Positions 1 through 11,321 of a stretch of 64,000 nt of DNA are shown in pieces. Source of the stretch: Oscheius onirici (taxonomy: Eukaryota; Nematoda; Chromadorea; Rhabditida; Rhabditidae); contig OW051471.1 of NCBI GenBank assembly GCA_932521025.1, positions 5,208,001 through 5,272,000 of the forward strand. Direction: 5' to 3'. The number at the start of each line of letters is the position of its first letter. The stretch's first letter is position 1. The position numbers and the translations under genes were made by a program. The notes beneath the pieces were generated by a model that saw only the letters and a program-made list of their open reading frames with translations, searched no databases and had not been told where the DNA came from.

Positions 1-1073
1 ATATGCTTCCGTCCTTCTTCGACCATAGGTTTCCATTTCCTTGTCCCAGAGATGGAACCAGCGCGGGACTAAATGACCTGCTCGGTCACCTTCATTCAGC
101 TCGTACAAGTCAGAGACCTCCAGCGGCTTCCTCTTTCCTGTGATGCAGATCGAGTTAAACCACCACATAGTCAAGCGACTAAGAAAAGAAGAAGACATTT
201 CTGGAGAAGCTTTCTGAAACAAGCTTTTGAACAACTACGATGGACACGAAGTACCTCATTCTCGTCCAAGGTTTTGTAGCCGACAAGCTTGGTATCAGCA
301 AATGTCGTCAAAACAGTTTCGATAGCACAAATAGTCCACCACATCATGTAGCACATAAACTCCGGATAGTCAACTAATTCAAGCTGAAAAAAAAATATTC
401 GATTCCTATACTTGCTTAGTACCTCGAAGATGGAAAACAGCCAGTAGTGAAGCTCTGGGAGACCACATACAGTGTAGAACGCCCAAATAAGAAAGATGGT
501 GCCAGAAGTGACCTTTCCATGAGTTCGAAGAGCGACTGTGTACGCAGAGATGAGAATCTATGGTTTTCTTTGCACTGTAAATTAAAAAGACGCACCATAG
601 CCATTAGATTCAATAGAGGAAAGAAATAGTCTGATGTTGCAAGTCCGCCGTTGACAATACCACGTATGATGTTATGAATGAAATCTACAAGGGCAACACA
701 GCTAAGAATGACGCTTCCTGACTGCAAATACTTTTGATAGACGAAAGATAAATAAAACTGACCAGCTTGGCAGTAGTGAGCCATGTGAGCGGCAACGGGT
801 TCTCAGTCCTCCTGCGAACTTGCTTGAAAATGATTGGAGCAGCCAAAAGAACGGCGAAAAAGGGTATCCAGTTGAGTGCAGTGTGTTGGAAGCATTGTGT
901 GAAAATGGGAATAGTGGGAGAATTCCAAACATTGGCGTCCTGAAAATTGAAAGACTTCTACAAACGTGTGCAAGTGAACTAACCCAAAATTTTTCGTGAC
1001 AAAATGTCTCGATGCCGGAATTCAGCGAGAAGTGTTCGGAAGAGCTTCGATTAGCCAATAAGGACCACCGCAT
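1..1073 (-). CDS. ABCC/MRP-type ABC transporter, 5' end (partial)
   Basis: N-terminal part of a multidrug-resistance-associated (ABCC) full transporter; the rest lies beyond the left edge. Splicing the minus-strand exons gives the MRP N-terminus: an extracellular FCHEKFWDANVWN stretch, the block FTQCFQHTALNWIPFF (compare MRP1 FTKCFQNTVLVWVP), further hydrophobic TMD0 segments, then the TMD0-TMD1 linker with SSFLSRLTMWWFNSICI and KRKPLEVSDLYELNEGD, close to MRP1 FLSRITFWWITGLI and PLEGSDLW. The start at 1073 is the first in-frame ATG after a TTTTCAG acceptor near 1103, a likely trans-splice site. Introns of about 35-50 bases interrupt it. The nucleotide-binding domains are outside the window, so substrate and activity cannot be judged. 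The family exports glutathione, glucuronide and drug conjugates across the plasma membrane. Confidence 0.85.
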
Positions 1074-1103
1074 ATTCACAGAACGATACCCGAGCACATA
1101 AAC

Positions 1104-2119
1104 TGAAAAATGAACATGTTATATATTTCGACATAAAACTAAGAGTGAAGGTAGAACGAAAGTATGCGAAAATACATAGTGAAAATGCCGTCACAGCTGA
1201 ACGTGAAATAATGATATCCCGCGCAATTCGTAACTTGTGCGCGCCAATTCAAACAGCGTAGTTTGCAGTTTTTCAAGAAAAAAACGCTGGTATATAAAGG
1301 TTGGTCAATCAGCTGCATGTCCCTTCTATTTTTATTTGTGCACTGTAGCAGCTGAATGTGATTATATGAATAAAAAAATCACAAGTCAAGACGAAACTTG
1401 TTTTTGGACATAAAGTTCAAGTTTTATTGCATAATCACGTCTATGAAGAGTGCTGATCTGATGGTTTTCCATTCCAATTCCGTTCTTCTCCACCACGAAG
1501 GTCTTGCTGTCTTTTGCCATCGAGTGGATTCCATTCAGTAACTTCCTTCGTCCACCTACATACTTCCATCCGAGTGATCTTCTCTGCCCAGAATCGTTTG
1601 GTACACTCGACTGCCCTCTTCCTCCAATCCGCCAGTTTTGTCCGTTCTCGCACTCTCAGCTGTCCATCTGTTCAGAGTGGAGATCCCGAGAATTCTTCCA
1701 TCTTCCTTTGACATAAAAACTCTCCCTTAATATTCCTCGACTTTCAGTGTAGAAGTCCTAGACACAAATCAGTTGGATAAAAACTAAACTATCTAAAGCG
1801 CAATGGTGTCTGCAGTCAGGGATGGCAAACCTGGCCGAAAAAGTCGCGCCGGCCAGGTTGCCGCGTTGTCGATAGAAAAGCCCTGGGATAGAATCTTCTC
1901 ACTTCCCTAATAGGACTAATGATCATTGTCCTTCTCCCTTTTTTTCACAGCACACTGCATGAAAAAGTTGCTACTCAGCTGAAAAAAAAATCCGCTTTGA
2001 TTCACAGAATGTTCTTTTCTTGAATAGACTATAAAGGCGACGAAGTCGCAGAAGGCGGCTGGTAATTTATTCAAACTTGAAATTCATAACAAAATGCAAA
2101 CGTTGATTTTTAGTTATGC
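1104..2119. other. intergenic region with a LINE remnant
   Basis: No cellular gene was recognised between the transporter start and the MCMBP stop. The stretch is AT-rich and holds the LINE-like fragment listed separately. Around 1205-1255 lies a GC-rich patch containing GCGCGCCAATTCAAA, which resembles the GAATTGGCCCGCGC arms of the MITE near 54.1 kb. No TATA-type promoter or RNA gene could be supported. Confidence 0.5.
1441..1653 (-). mobile_element. RTE-like non-LTR retrotransposon, C-terminal remnant
   Basis: A 70-codon minus-strand frame reads as the extreme C-terminus of an RTE/Bov-B-type LINE polyprotein. Features include RERTKLADWRKRAVECTKRFWA, then TRMEVCRWTKEVTEWNPLDGKR, matching the family pattern W-A-G-H-x-x-R-x-x-D-x-R-W-T-x-x-x-x-E-W-x-P-R-x-x-K-R. 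No reverse transcriptase or endonuclease region is present upstream, so this is a 5'-truncated fragment, as usual for LINE insertions. The family is inferred from the motif only. Sequence further along the minus strand (about 1380-1440) is AT-rich and may include the element's 3' tail. Confidence 0.55.
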
Positions 2120-4087
2120 TTATTTAGACGAGAAGAGTCGCATAGCTTTGGTTCTGGAGTCCTCCAGCATGATAGCCATATTCCAATGCTTGTCAGTTAC
2201 GAATGAAGCTCCTTCAGAAGCCGCGAAAATTCTAAAAAAAATAGTAATTTTATATTCAACAAAACCTGGAAAGAATGAGTGCCTCATTCAGAAAATCCGT
2301 CTTGTCTACACTTTTTTCCAATTTCTTAGCCAGCTCAATGAAACTTTCGTTGATAAGCTAAACATCGAACATAAAAGGGAACAACAATTTCTCACCTGCG
2401 TAGTTTCAGCGGTAATGCTTATGTTTCTCAGATTAGTTTTGACAGATTGGATATACTTTCTGGCAATAGATAGCGCCGTCGAATCTTCGAGAGGCGGCAC
2501 TTCTGTTCGAGCAACATCAGGAACGAAAGGTACAGTGAAAGGCGTCTAAAATACTAAAGCATATGACCAATAATTAAACTTTGACCCACCTTGAGAATTC
2601 GAGATGTTTTTCCTTTTGACAGAATAAGAATGGGATAGTCCACGTCAAAAGGTAGTTTGTAAAATCCGTAATCATAGTTGATACGCTGTTCGAGAATCAG
2701 TTGTTCGAGAGTTTTCAAGTTATTTTCAGCTGAAGACAGTGTTTTAAGCAGTGAAAAAGTCTTACCATGACCAGAGACAGGAAAAGAATCTTTTGGCAGT
2801 TTGGTCTCGTCAATGATTACCAGAGTTCCATTAGCTAGCTGCAATTCTCCTTGAATCAGACGATCACTGTCGTAGTCTTTGAACGACGCAAAAGCCGACG
2901 TCGAAAAATACGTGGCCGTCAATTCGAGCACTTTGACCTGTAAAGTATCACAATATTCCAAACAGAAAATTTACCATTGGAAGGATGTTTTTGAGGAAAG
3001 AGATGATGGTAGCTGAGTTGGATACGCCTTGAACATTTACAGGAATAGAGCAAATGGGCATTCCACCAGGTCGGGAGTATCTAAAGCTTATTCTTAAAAG
3101 AGAAAATCATTGCTTACGTTGAAGATAGAATATTGGCCAGCAAAAAAGTTGCAGAGGAAGAATCGCCAAGTATAAGCTCAAGATTTTTCTGCAGCACGGT
3201 CAGAGTACAATTCATGTCGTTTTGAGAGAGGTTAAAGCCTTTCGTGATATCATTTGGCTGTACCAACGAGTACTTTATAACATGAAGTACGGCAACGGAT
3301 CTGAATCTTTTGTTTTGAAAAAATGTTCCCGAACTGACCTATCGTCATTCTTTTCGGTTGTTAGCAAGCCACATAAATCAACAACTTGGTTCGGCTTCAG
3401 ATTTTCTGCTACATTACCGTAGAACTAAACTGGAAAGTATTGAAAACATGAAATTCAACGAACCTTCGCTAGAAGTTGGAGTGGAACCGCTCCTTCAGTC
3501 TTTTTTGCTTTTTTCGGCGCCGAGATATCGTCGGAGTCGAACTCTTCTATGTACCAATCAGATGCACCGGGTACTTCGACTACGCGAAAGCAGTGTCGGG
3601 CCAGCAATGCTTCGTCCTCCTCTGGCTCCTGAAGATTCTGCAAACAAACTGTTTCAATGTGGTGACAAAATGCATTTACAATATTCTCATCGAAACCATC
3701 ACGCAAAAGAGGCGTAGTAAGAGAGGGAGAATCGGCTCTGCGATAAGAGAAATGGACATATTCTGAACCGAAGGTAAAGTCAATTGCAAAGTTGGAACAA
3801 GCCAGCTTCTGCTCCATTCTGAATCATTCCTCTCATTTTCACTAGCCCAGACGATAGAGGAGATGAATGTAGGGAGGAGAAGTTACTCTGAATGGTACCT
3901 GAAGAAAGTTTATTTAGACACATACCTCGCATTTTTTAAGTGTAGCAAACAAATCTTCTAGAATAGCCACAGGATTCTCCGAATAGTGATTCACGTTCTC
4001 TGAAAAATCAGGTATGATGTAAAAGATCGAAGCATTACCGTTCAGCAGCTCGTCAAGCTTCTGCAGCACAAATTCTTTCTGGCACAT
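2120..4087 (-). CDS. MCMBP: MCM-binding protein (MCMBP)
   Basis: MCMBP associates with MCM3-7 in the nucleus and regulates assembly or unloading of the replicative helicase. Identity rests on the C-terminal half, where GELQLANGTLVIIDET and INYDYGFYKLPFDVDYPILI match human LLQLPSNTSLVIDET and VDYDFSYHQMEFPCNINV. Further support is the mid-protein CFRVVEVPGASDWYIEEFD (human TFYCVPVPGESTWVKEAY) and the helical C-terminus ending MRLFSSK followed by TAA. ATG 4087 lies directly after a TTTTGCAG acceptor, so it may be trans-spliced, or an upstream exon may exist. About eight short introns are inferred. It is divergent to the Lys-rich gene at 4311, with about 220 bases between them. Confidence 0.85.
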
Positions 4088-4310
4088 GATGCTCTGCAAA
4101 ATAATTTGTGAAAAAAAAGAAGAAGGAAGTATAAGAAAAGGAATTAAAAAAAACTAGTCGGCAAGCCAGCAGTTTGAATGCGGTAATTCTTCCCGCACTT
4201 TTCGACAGTCCCGAAATCGATTTTCAGTGCAACGACAGGAACTTTTCAGAGAAATGCGAGTAACTGTGACGATAAAAGAGATAGTTTGATTTCTGAGTTG
4301 TTTACTTACG

Positions 4311-5285
4311 ATGAAGTCTCAAAACTCCAACTCTTGGAGACTACAGTCTAGCTTAATTGCTGACCTGTAATATCTTGTTAGACAGAAAGGAGTTTTGTTC
4401 TAAAAATTATTCGCACAGTTTACACTTCCAGTGGGCGGTCATGGGTTAGTCTGTCTTCTTTAGCTACCGACAGTCTTCCTGTAGCTTCCACGTCGACTTG
4501 GTCGTGCTCACGATCGCTGTCCTTCTTTTGGCTGTCTTTCACTTTTTGGTCTGGCTCATCTTCTGGCGTTTGTCGAGTCTGATGAACCGCTTGAAAGACA
4601 TTCAGACGAGTCTCGAGTACCGCAACTACTATGTCACGGCCAGTGAAATTACCAATTCCGTCATGCAGCTCTGTGCCGAAAAAGTCAAACTGGACGCGGA
4701 TGTGAACGAGTTTGAGAAAAACTTCCTGGCCCTGTCGATTCCACATATTCGAATGCCGTACAAGAGTGAGAGAATGGTCAGGACTCATAAGCCACAGAAA
4801 AAGTCGAAGGAGTCCAAGGTTGAGGAAAAGAAGGAAGAAGAACAGAAGCCGGAGGACAAGTCTACCAGGAAACAGCCAAAGTTCAAGTCGAAACCAGCGC
4901 CTCCGGAGAAAGTATCGGAAAAAGTGGAAAAGAAGAAGAGTTTGGATAAGTTCCAGAAGCCGAAGGACGAAGAGAAGAAAGCAGCTGCCAAAGATCCGAA
5001 CTACGCCACTTTGGACAAGCTGAACAATGGTGTTCGGGGAGAACAAGAAGAAGGAGAAATCCCCCGCCAAAGGTAGAAAAGGCAGATTCCAAAGATCCAC
5101 AGTACGAGACTTTGTGTGGACTCGGCAACGAACTCTTCAATGAAGAGCCTAAAAAGACCGAAAGCAAGAGCAAAACACAGAAGCCAGAGAAGAAGAAGTT
5201 CCAAGCGCCTGAGAACGTCAAGAAGGCTGATGCAGACTATGAGACACTTCCGGGGGTTCAGGACGACATTTTCAAGGAAAAATAA
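4311..5285 (+). CDS. Lys/Glu-rich membrane-anchored protein with DPxYxTL repeats; reading frame apparently disrupted
   Basis: Not recognised. The proposed model has a first exon from ATG 4311 to about 4366, an intron ending TTCTTTAG at 4463, then a long exon. The product would start with about 30 polar residues, one membrane segment (VVLTIAVLLLAVFHFLVWLI), a short acidic region, then a Lys/Glu-rich tail. The tail carries three spaced repeats: KDPNYATLDKL, KDPQYETLCGL and ADADYETLPGV. Frame 1 stops at 5076, but repeat continuity requires two +1 shifts, near 5030 (AAT-G-GTG) and 5074 (AAA-G-GTA), to reach the final repeat and TAA at 5285. Either the protein ends at 5076 and the tail is relic, or the gene is damaged, or the sequence has errors here. 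AATAAA motifs follow the last stop. The upstream exon is the least certain part. Confidence 0.45.
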
Positions 5286-5445
5286 AATCTCAGATTATCA
5301 ATAAAACTTTTCGAGAATTCCTTTTGTTATAGATTGGTAAGCTCTGAAACAAGGATCTAGGTACGAATTAGATTTGACAAGTTAGCTGTAGTCGAAAATA
5401 GTCAAGAGTCGATCAAGCCATATCGTGTTGCTCTTCTGTGTCAAG

Positions 5446-8400
5446 ATGGCTGCTTCCAAAAGTGGTGGCACCAACTGCAAGTGGCTTCTACCCGTTCTCG
5501 TCGCTTTCTTTCTCGGTGCCACTCTGATGTTCATCTTCCTGCAAAATGGATTTTTTCTCTCCCGAATCAGAGGCCAAGAGACAGTTTATACTTCCAACGA
5601 AACTACCAACAATGAACCGTTCGAGGTCGACCAGATGCGACTTCCGAAGAGTCTTCGTTCAGGTATTTCAACCCGAAGTATGAAGAGGAATAAGTTTTCA
5701 GAACAGTACAACCTGACAATCAGAACTTACCTTCCCGACTACAACAGCAACTTTTCCAAAGAGAAGAACTTTACCATTGATGGATACGTTACTGTTCGGT
5801 TCAAGGCTATAAGTCCAGTCCAGACAATCGTTCTGAACCAGAAGAATCTAACCTTCAAACATGTTGCCGTACTCAAAAACAATGGACAACAGATCGAAAT
5901 CATCGAGCAGAAGGCGGACGACAAGTTGCAGTTTTTCACTATCAGTCTCTCGGAAGAACTTGTTCCTGGAGAACAGTACGCTGTCAAGGTTGGTTCCTTC
6001 TTCTCGTGCTCTCAACTTTTTCTTGAACAGATTGTCTACACAGAAAGGATGAGTGAGAAGAAAGGCGAACATGGCATGGACGGAATGTATCGATCACCAT
6101 ACAAAGGCTGCAAAGGAGAGACTCTCTACGGGGCCTTCACTCAGTTTGAGCCCTTCCATGCTCGTTCAGTGATTCACTGTTCTTCACCCCGAATTCAAAG
6201 CCAAATGGAATATCACCGTCATTCATCCGGAACAGACGATGGCCTCGAACAACGAGAAGGAGGTGTCTGAGACGAAACAAGGTCAATGGAGAGTTACGAG
6301 CTTTGCCGAGACTCCACTCATGTCGTCCTACGTGATAGCTATTGCTGTTATGAACTACAGCTCGTTGGAAGGACACACAACGAGAGGGCACCGATTCCGA
6401 GTTTTCGTCCCGCCGGAAGATCTGAAGTCGGCTCAGACAGCGTTCGGGACGGGATTCGCAGTTCTGGATGGATTTGAGGAGAAGTTGAACAGTCGTAACC
6501 CAATCGGAAAGACTGGTAAGACAATTTTGTTTCACAAATTCAAATAAAAATTCAGACATGATCGTAATCAACCACTTCGACGCCGGTGCTATGGAGAACT
6601 GGGGACTGATCACATACCGACGAGAAGCCATGCTCTACAATCCGAAGAGCGACTCCTATGATGCAAAGCAATATGTAATTTCTGTGGTCTCTCACGAGCT
6701 AGCACACTACTTCTTCGGAAATTTGGTCACAATGGCCTGGTGGAACCAGATATGGCTCAATGGTAAAAAAAAGTCTTCTTTCACGAATATAAACAAACGT
6801 TCAGAAGGGTTTGCTAACTTCATGGAGATCGAAGGGCTGCGAATCGCCGGCCAGGGAGTTTGGGAATACGAGAGCTTGACCAATTTTCTGAGGAAGACCA
6901 TGAATAGCGATAATGTGAAGAGTGGAGGACATCCACTGACTAGCATTCTTCGGGAACAGTCGGACATCCGACGCATGTTCGACTCGATCATCTACGAAAA
7001 GGGAGCCGCTTTGAATATGATGCTCGAGAGGTTGCTCGGAAAAGAGGCTTACTTCCAAGGACTTCGCAACTACCTCAAGAAGAACGCTTTCAAAAATGGT
7101 CAACAGTTAGACCTCTTCCGTGAACTGGATGCAGTCGTCCCGGAACTTCGGTCCGAACGGCAAAAGACTCAATGTGACAGACTTTGCTCTCAAATGGACA
7201 ATGCAAAAGGGCTATCCGAAAATCAGTCTCGTCTCTTACAACCGGACACATGGCCGAGTGACTCAGACGAGATATGTGGTCGACAACGAGAAGGAAGAAG
7301 ACGAACGGTTCAGGAACAGTCCCTATGGGTATGTTTTTTCCCAGGTATTCTCGGAAGAATAACCATTTCAGATTCAAATGGGATGTACCAGTCTGGGTGC
7401 AGCGAGGCGTCAAGTCTCGAGTTCTACTGGCTATCGTCTGAAGAGGATCTCTTCCTCCCGTACAATGGAGAGCTTTTGGTCCTCAACGCGGACTCGTATG
7501 TTTTGGCTAAGACGAACTACACGCAGCAAGGATGGAAGAGGATTGTCGAGCAACTGAAGACGGATCACACCGTCTTTTCCCAAAGAACTCGTCATCGCAT
7601 GCTCTACGATCTGTTCCAGCTGCCAGACAATGCTAGTATGGGCTACTTTGAGATGATGTTTTTGCTCACGGAATATCTTCTTAAGGAGTCGGACTACGTT
7701 CCTTATATTCCCTTCTTTGACTTTATGAACGAACTGGACAAAACTATGAGCCGAGATCCAGTCAATCTGGTATGTTTTGTTCACATTCCTATATTCGCTG
7801 TTTAGAACTACATTCGAGCTGTCTTCGGAAAAACGGACAGTGTCGTCGCCCTGCTGAACGATATCCACGACGACGCCTCTTAAATGAAGAACAGACTGGC
7901 CTTGGAAAAGTACGAAAGGTACTGTGCTTTGTTCCGAGAAGACTGCGATTAACAGTTGAACGGCATCTTCCTGGCCAAATTCAATAATAAATGCCCCAAT
8001 GGACAGCTGAAACCGAGCAAATGTTCCGAAGTGCCAGTCAGTCTACGATCCAGTATCTACTGCGCTGGTGTGCGAAAAGGAGACGATGTTCTTGTCGAAA
8101 AGTTGAGAGAGATGGCTAAGATTGAGGATGATGAGGCCGAACAAGAACTTCTGCACTATGCCATGAGCTGTTCGAAAGATCCGGATGATCTTTCTACACT
8201 GCTCGACACTATTTATCAGGACGAAAGATTGTCTAGGAGGACTGTCTTGACAATTGCCATGAAAACTGTCGCAAACCCAGTCGGAAGAAAAATGGCCCTC
8301 GACTACCTGCTGAACAGAGTTCGTACCCTGATCAAGACACCCGGACACGTCTTCTCGAACTTCCTGATTCCAGATCTCCTGAGAAATTTCAAGGATGAGG

Positions 8401-8555
8401 ACGCGCTTTTGAAGGTGAAGATGTTTGTGCAATCGACGCCAGAGCTGACCAAATTCATCGACATCGAGACGAGGATCGGATCGTGGAACTCGGAGAGAAG
8501 ACGAGAGGTAGCTAGGCTCGTGAAAGCTACTACTAGAACTATCCGAGCTATCTGA
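5446..8555 (+). pseudogene. M1-family zinc aminopeptidase (aminopeptidase N-like) with frameshifts and stops
   Basis: Type II membrane aminopeptidase: cytosolic MAASKSGG, one membrane anchor (WLLPVLVAFFLGATLMFIFL), N-terminal beta domain, catalytic domain with DAGAMENW and zinc motif HELAHYFFGN plus the downstream NEGFANF glutamate, then the ERAP1-C helical domain to TGA 8555. The family trims N-terminal residues from extracellular peptides. Zinc ligands are intact, but the usual HELAHQWFG is altered and the conserved CFDEP region reads VLHPEF. Homology changes frame by +1 near 6170, 7140 and 7435. In the C-terminal domain the same frame holds TAA at 7881-7883 and 7950-7952, with family-like sequence before, between and after. 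Ordinary introns of about 40 bases explain the other breaks but not these. It is therefore called a probable pseudogene; local sequence error remains possible. Confidence 0.75.
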
Positions 8556-9338
8556 ATAAACTTCCGCATCCGAACTTTTTCCTTTCATGGCTACCTATCA
8601 GGGTGGGTCATTAATCTTGAAATTTTTCTGGTTCACTATGATACCAAGTAGCTAGAAAGCTGTTTCAAAAAAGAAAAGAAAGGGCAAACTTAGCTGAGTA
8701 AGGTGCTGTATAGAGAGCAGAAGACGTAGTTCACAAAAATTTGAGTACCAACTCAAAAGGTGAAATTTAGAACGCAAAAACGCCTTTTTAAAAATGGGAA
8801 GCGCACATCCCACCAGTTTTTGGTAAATTTTCCAAAAGTGGTTTTCAAAAAGTGGTCAACTCAATCGAAAACAATATAATAAGTCTCAGAACAGCCTAAA
8901 TCAGACGGCATAAAAACCACTTTTGGAAAATTAAATTTTTTGAGCCATGATACCCCCTATCATTTACCAGTATAAAGCTACAATATCTTCATGGCAACTT
9001 TTCTGGCAAAAGGAGTTTAGGCTGGCGGAATGATTCGTCGAGTTATTCTTGCCTACTGTCAAGGATTTTAACGTCTTTCCGGCAGAGATGTTCCAACGGG
9101 GATAGTCAATCCATCTTCAGTTAGGCGGTCGAATCTGGCAATGATTACTGTTCGGCCTTCGAACAGCATTTCTGGGTCAGTTTTATTCTCTATTCTGATA
9201 TCTTTGAATCGACGTAATTCCAGAAAGAGTATTTAAAAGATTTTAAAACCGTAAAATAGGAGAGACGGAAAAGTTGTAAGAAATGAAATGGAAGCATCGG
9301 GCTCATAAACAGGATGGATCAAAAAAATAGCTATCAAA
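8556..9338. other. intergenic region with a mariner-like MITE copy
   Basis: This is the interval between the aminopeptidase stop and the MCTS1 stop. Most of its left half is the repeat listed at 8598. From 8960 to 9338 I see no coding frame with splice or family support. Confidence 0.5.
8598..8955 (+). mobile_element. divergent copy of a mariner-like MITE family
   Basis: From TATCAGGGTG this stretch runs parallel to the element at 16622. Shared blocks in the same order are TTTTTCTGGTTCACTAT, GAAAGGGCAAACT, CTGTATAGAGA and GAAGCGCACATCCCACC. After about 8830 the copies diverge. Here an inner inverted repeat appears: TTTTCCAAAAGTGGTTTT near 8828-8845, answered by AAAACCACTTTTGGAAAA near 8914-8931. 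The right end is not clear, so the boundary is approximate. Confidence 0.6.
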
Positions 9339-11184
9339 CTATAAAGCCTTCTCGCCGAGTCTCCAAAGTCCGTCGTTGAGATAGAGCAAGTTGTCGACAC
9401 CGATATTTTTGTTGATAGTCTGAATATCTTCCGAGCTCATCTTCATGATTCCGATAGCCAGTGCATGAGTTTTACCCTGAAAAGTACGGTCAATTGGGCT
9501 ACAGCAAAAAAAAACCTCAGCCATGATGGCCACAATTGTGTCGACCGGAACTCCTGGAGTGAGTTTCGCTCCTGGTGAAGTTAATCCAGGACACATGATG
9601 GATGATCCGTTAAGCACGAACTTGATAGCTCCTTTGTCGACCTAAAACATTTTATATAAATCACTTTTTCTTTGTTTGATTTAAAAAGACTAATGAAAAC
9701 AATTCAAAACGTCATTTAATTGGATTGGATTGCTCGACAGTGGTTTCTCCCTAGACTTGAAAGATGGCCTACACCAAAGGAAGTCGTGTTATCCCGCTGC
9801 AAATGGAACGATCTCGAAGTATTTCTCTGGATGTCGACAGCCTGATTTCTCGTGTACTCAACGTTGGATCTCCCGGTGCTTCCCTGATACAAAATGTCGG
9901 TTTAGATGAAATCGTCAGTCTATGCGCCAGGGCCAAGTAAAAATAACTACTTCCTCCCAAAAACAAAATTCAGAGAAGTTTTCATGAGACAGTCCTCACT
10001 GATAGAAGTGGATCCTCCCATCAAGCTGTGTGGCGACATACATGGTCAATTCTCAGATGTTATTCGTCTATTCGATAAGAGTGGATTCCCTCCATCGGTC
10101 AACTACCTTTTCCTTGGTGATTACGTCGATCGAGGTCATCAGAATCTCGAAACCATCATTTTGCTCCTGAGCTACAAAGTCAGATATCCCGAGAACTTCT
10201 TTCTTCTGAGAGGGAACCACGAATGTCCGGTAAGTTAACATACATGTAAAAAAGAATCATTTTAGGCAATAAACCGTGTGTATGGATTCTATGAGGAATG
10301 TCAGAGACGCTATCAGAGCTGTAGAATTTGGACTACTTTCCAAGACGTTTTTGCCTATTTGCCATTGGTCGGACTAGTCGGAGGACGTATTCTCTGCATG
10401 CATGGTGGTCTTTCTCCAAAGCTCAAGTCAATGGAACAATTGCGTCAAATCGTGGTTCCTATTGATCCACCGAATCCCAGCTTGCACCAGGATCTGCTCT
10501 GGTCTGATCCCGACCCGTATATCAAAGGATGGCATGCCAATAGCAGAGGAGTCTCCTACGTCTTCGGAACAGATGTCGTTGCCGAAACCATCAAATCCTT
10601 GGACATTGATCTGGTGGCTCGCGCTCACCAAGTTGTGCAAGATGGCTACGAGTTTTTCGCCAACAAAAAACTCGTAACGATTTTCTCGGCTCCGCATTAC
10701 TGTGGTCAGTTCGATAATTCTGCAGCTATTATGAGCGTGGACGACAAGCTGACCTGCTCTTTCCAAGTCCTCAAGCCTACCAACAAACTCAAACTGAAGA
10801 AGTAAAAACCAGAAGACTCAACTAGAATATATAAAAGCAACTTGCACGAACCTGTTGGTGAGGTAAAATAAAGGGGTACTTGTGAAGAAGACGGAGAGTC
10901 GGGATGAAATCCGTATTCCTCGTCTTGACAAATTGCACGACTCCAGTGTGGTCAGCGAGCAATTCGACGTGCTCTTTGCACTTGATGAGCTTGAAGTTCT
11001 CCTTAAGTTCTTTTATTTAAAGATAATGCACGGAAGGTACCTTTTTGGGCAAGATATCTTGAAGGTAGGGTTCGATATGCGGGTAATTCTCCAGAATTTT
11101 GTTGCGAATTGCCTTTTGCATAGACGTCTTCAGCTGGGTGGTTCCACTGATATCCTCCTTTTCTTCAAACTTCTTGAAGGACAT
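9339..11184 (-). CDS. MCTS1: MCTS1/MCT-1 translation re-initiation factor (PUA domain)
   Basis: MCTS1 partners with DENR in ribosome recycling and re-initiation, through its PUA domain. The N-terminal half is at 10852-11184 ([20 protein letters not shown], then [16 protein letters not shown]). The C-terminal half is at 9339-9641 ([51 protein letters not shown]). These join exactly as in the human protein ([15 protein letters not shown]) across a 1,210-base intron, 9642-10851, flanked by GTTCGTGC and TTTTAG. That intron encloses a complete phosphatase gene on the other strand. ATG 11184 directly follows GCTTTAG, and the QNG1 stop is only 137 bases upstream, so the pair is probably an operon with MCTS1 receiving a spliced leader. 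Confidence 0.92.
9764..10805 (+). CDS. PP1-type serine/threonine protein phosphatase, nested in an MCTS1 intron
   Basis: Metallophosphatase of the PPP family, closest to PP1 catalytic subunits. It carries all signature motifs: [31 protein letters not shown] and [13 protein letters not shown], and ends TNKLKLKK. Three exons are inferred, with introns at 9937-9973 (37 bases) and about 10230-10265. It departs from canonical PP1 in places ([10 protein letters not shown] instead of VDRGKQSLET; GHQ-region and [20 protein letters not shown]) and has no long C-terminal tail. This resembles the many divergent, often germline-expressed PP1-like phosphatases of nematodes. The tissue role is inference. 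The whole gene lies inside one intron of MCTS1 on the opposite strand. Confidence 0.9.
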
Positions 11185-11321
11185 CTAAAGCATTCGTCTT
11201 TGCAGCACGGAGTGTTTTTATAGGTAATCAGAGCAAGGGGTGAGCAATGGGGGAGAATGCAAATGAAAGATCGAAAAATTTATAAATTTAAAACACTATA
11301 TATAAAGTGGAAAAAGTGTCT

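Noticed and set aside
5030-5074. A 45-base intron in the Lys-rich gene (AATG|GTGTTC to CCAAAG|GTAGAA) to repair its frame
   Set aside because: Removing it does not bring the final repeats into frame, and the 3' site lacks a pyrimidine tract.
7127-7187. A 61-base intron to explain the aminopeptidase shift near 7140
   Set aside because: It would delete a well-conserved-looking stretch (FGPNGKRLNVTDF) and the donor GTGAAC is weak; a frameshift fits better.
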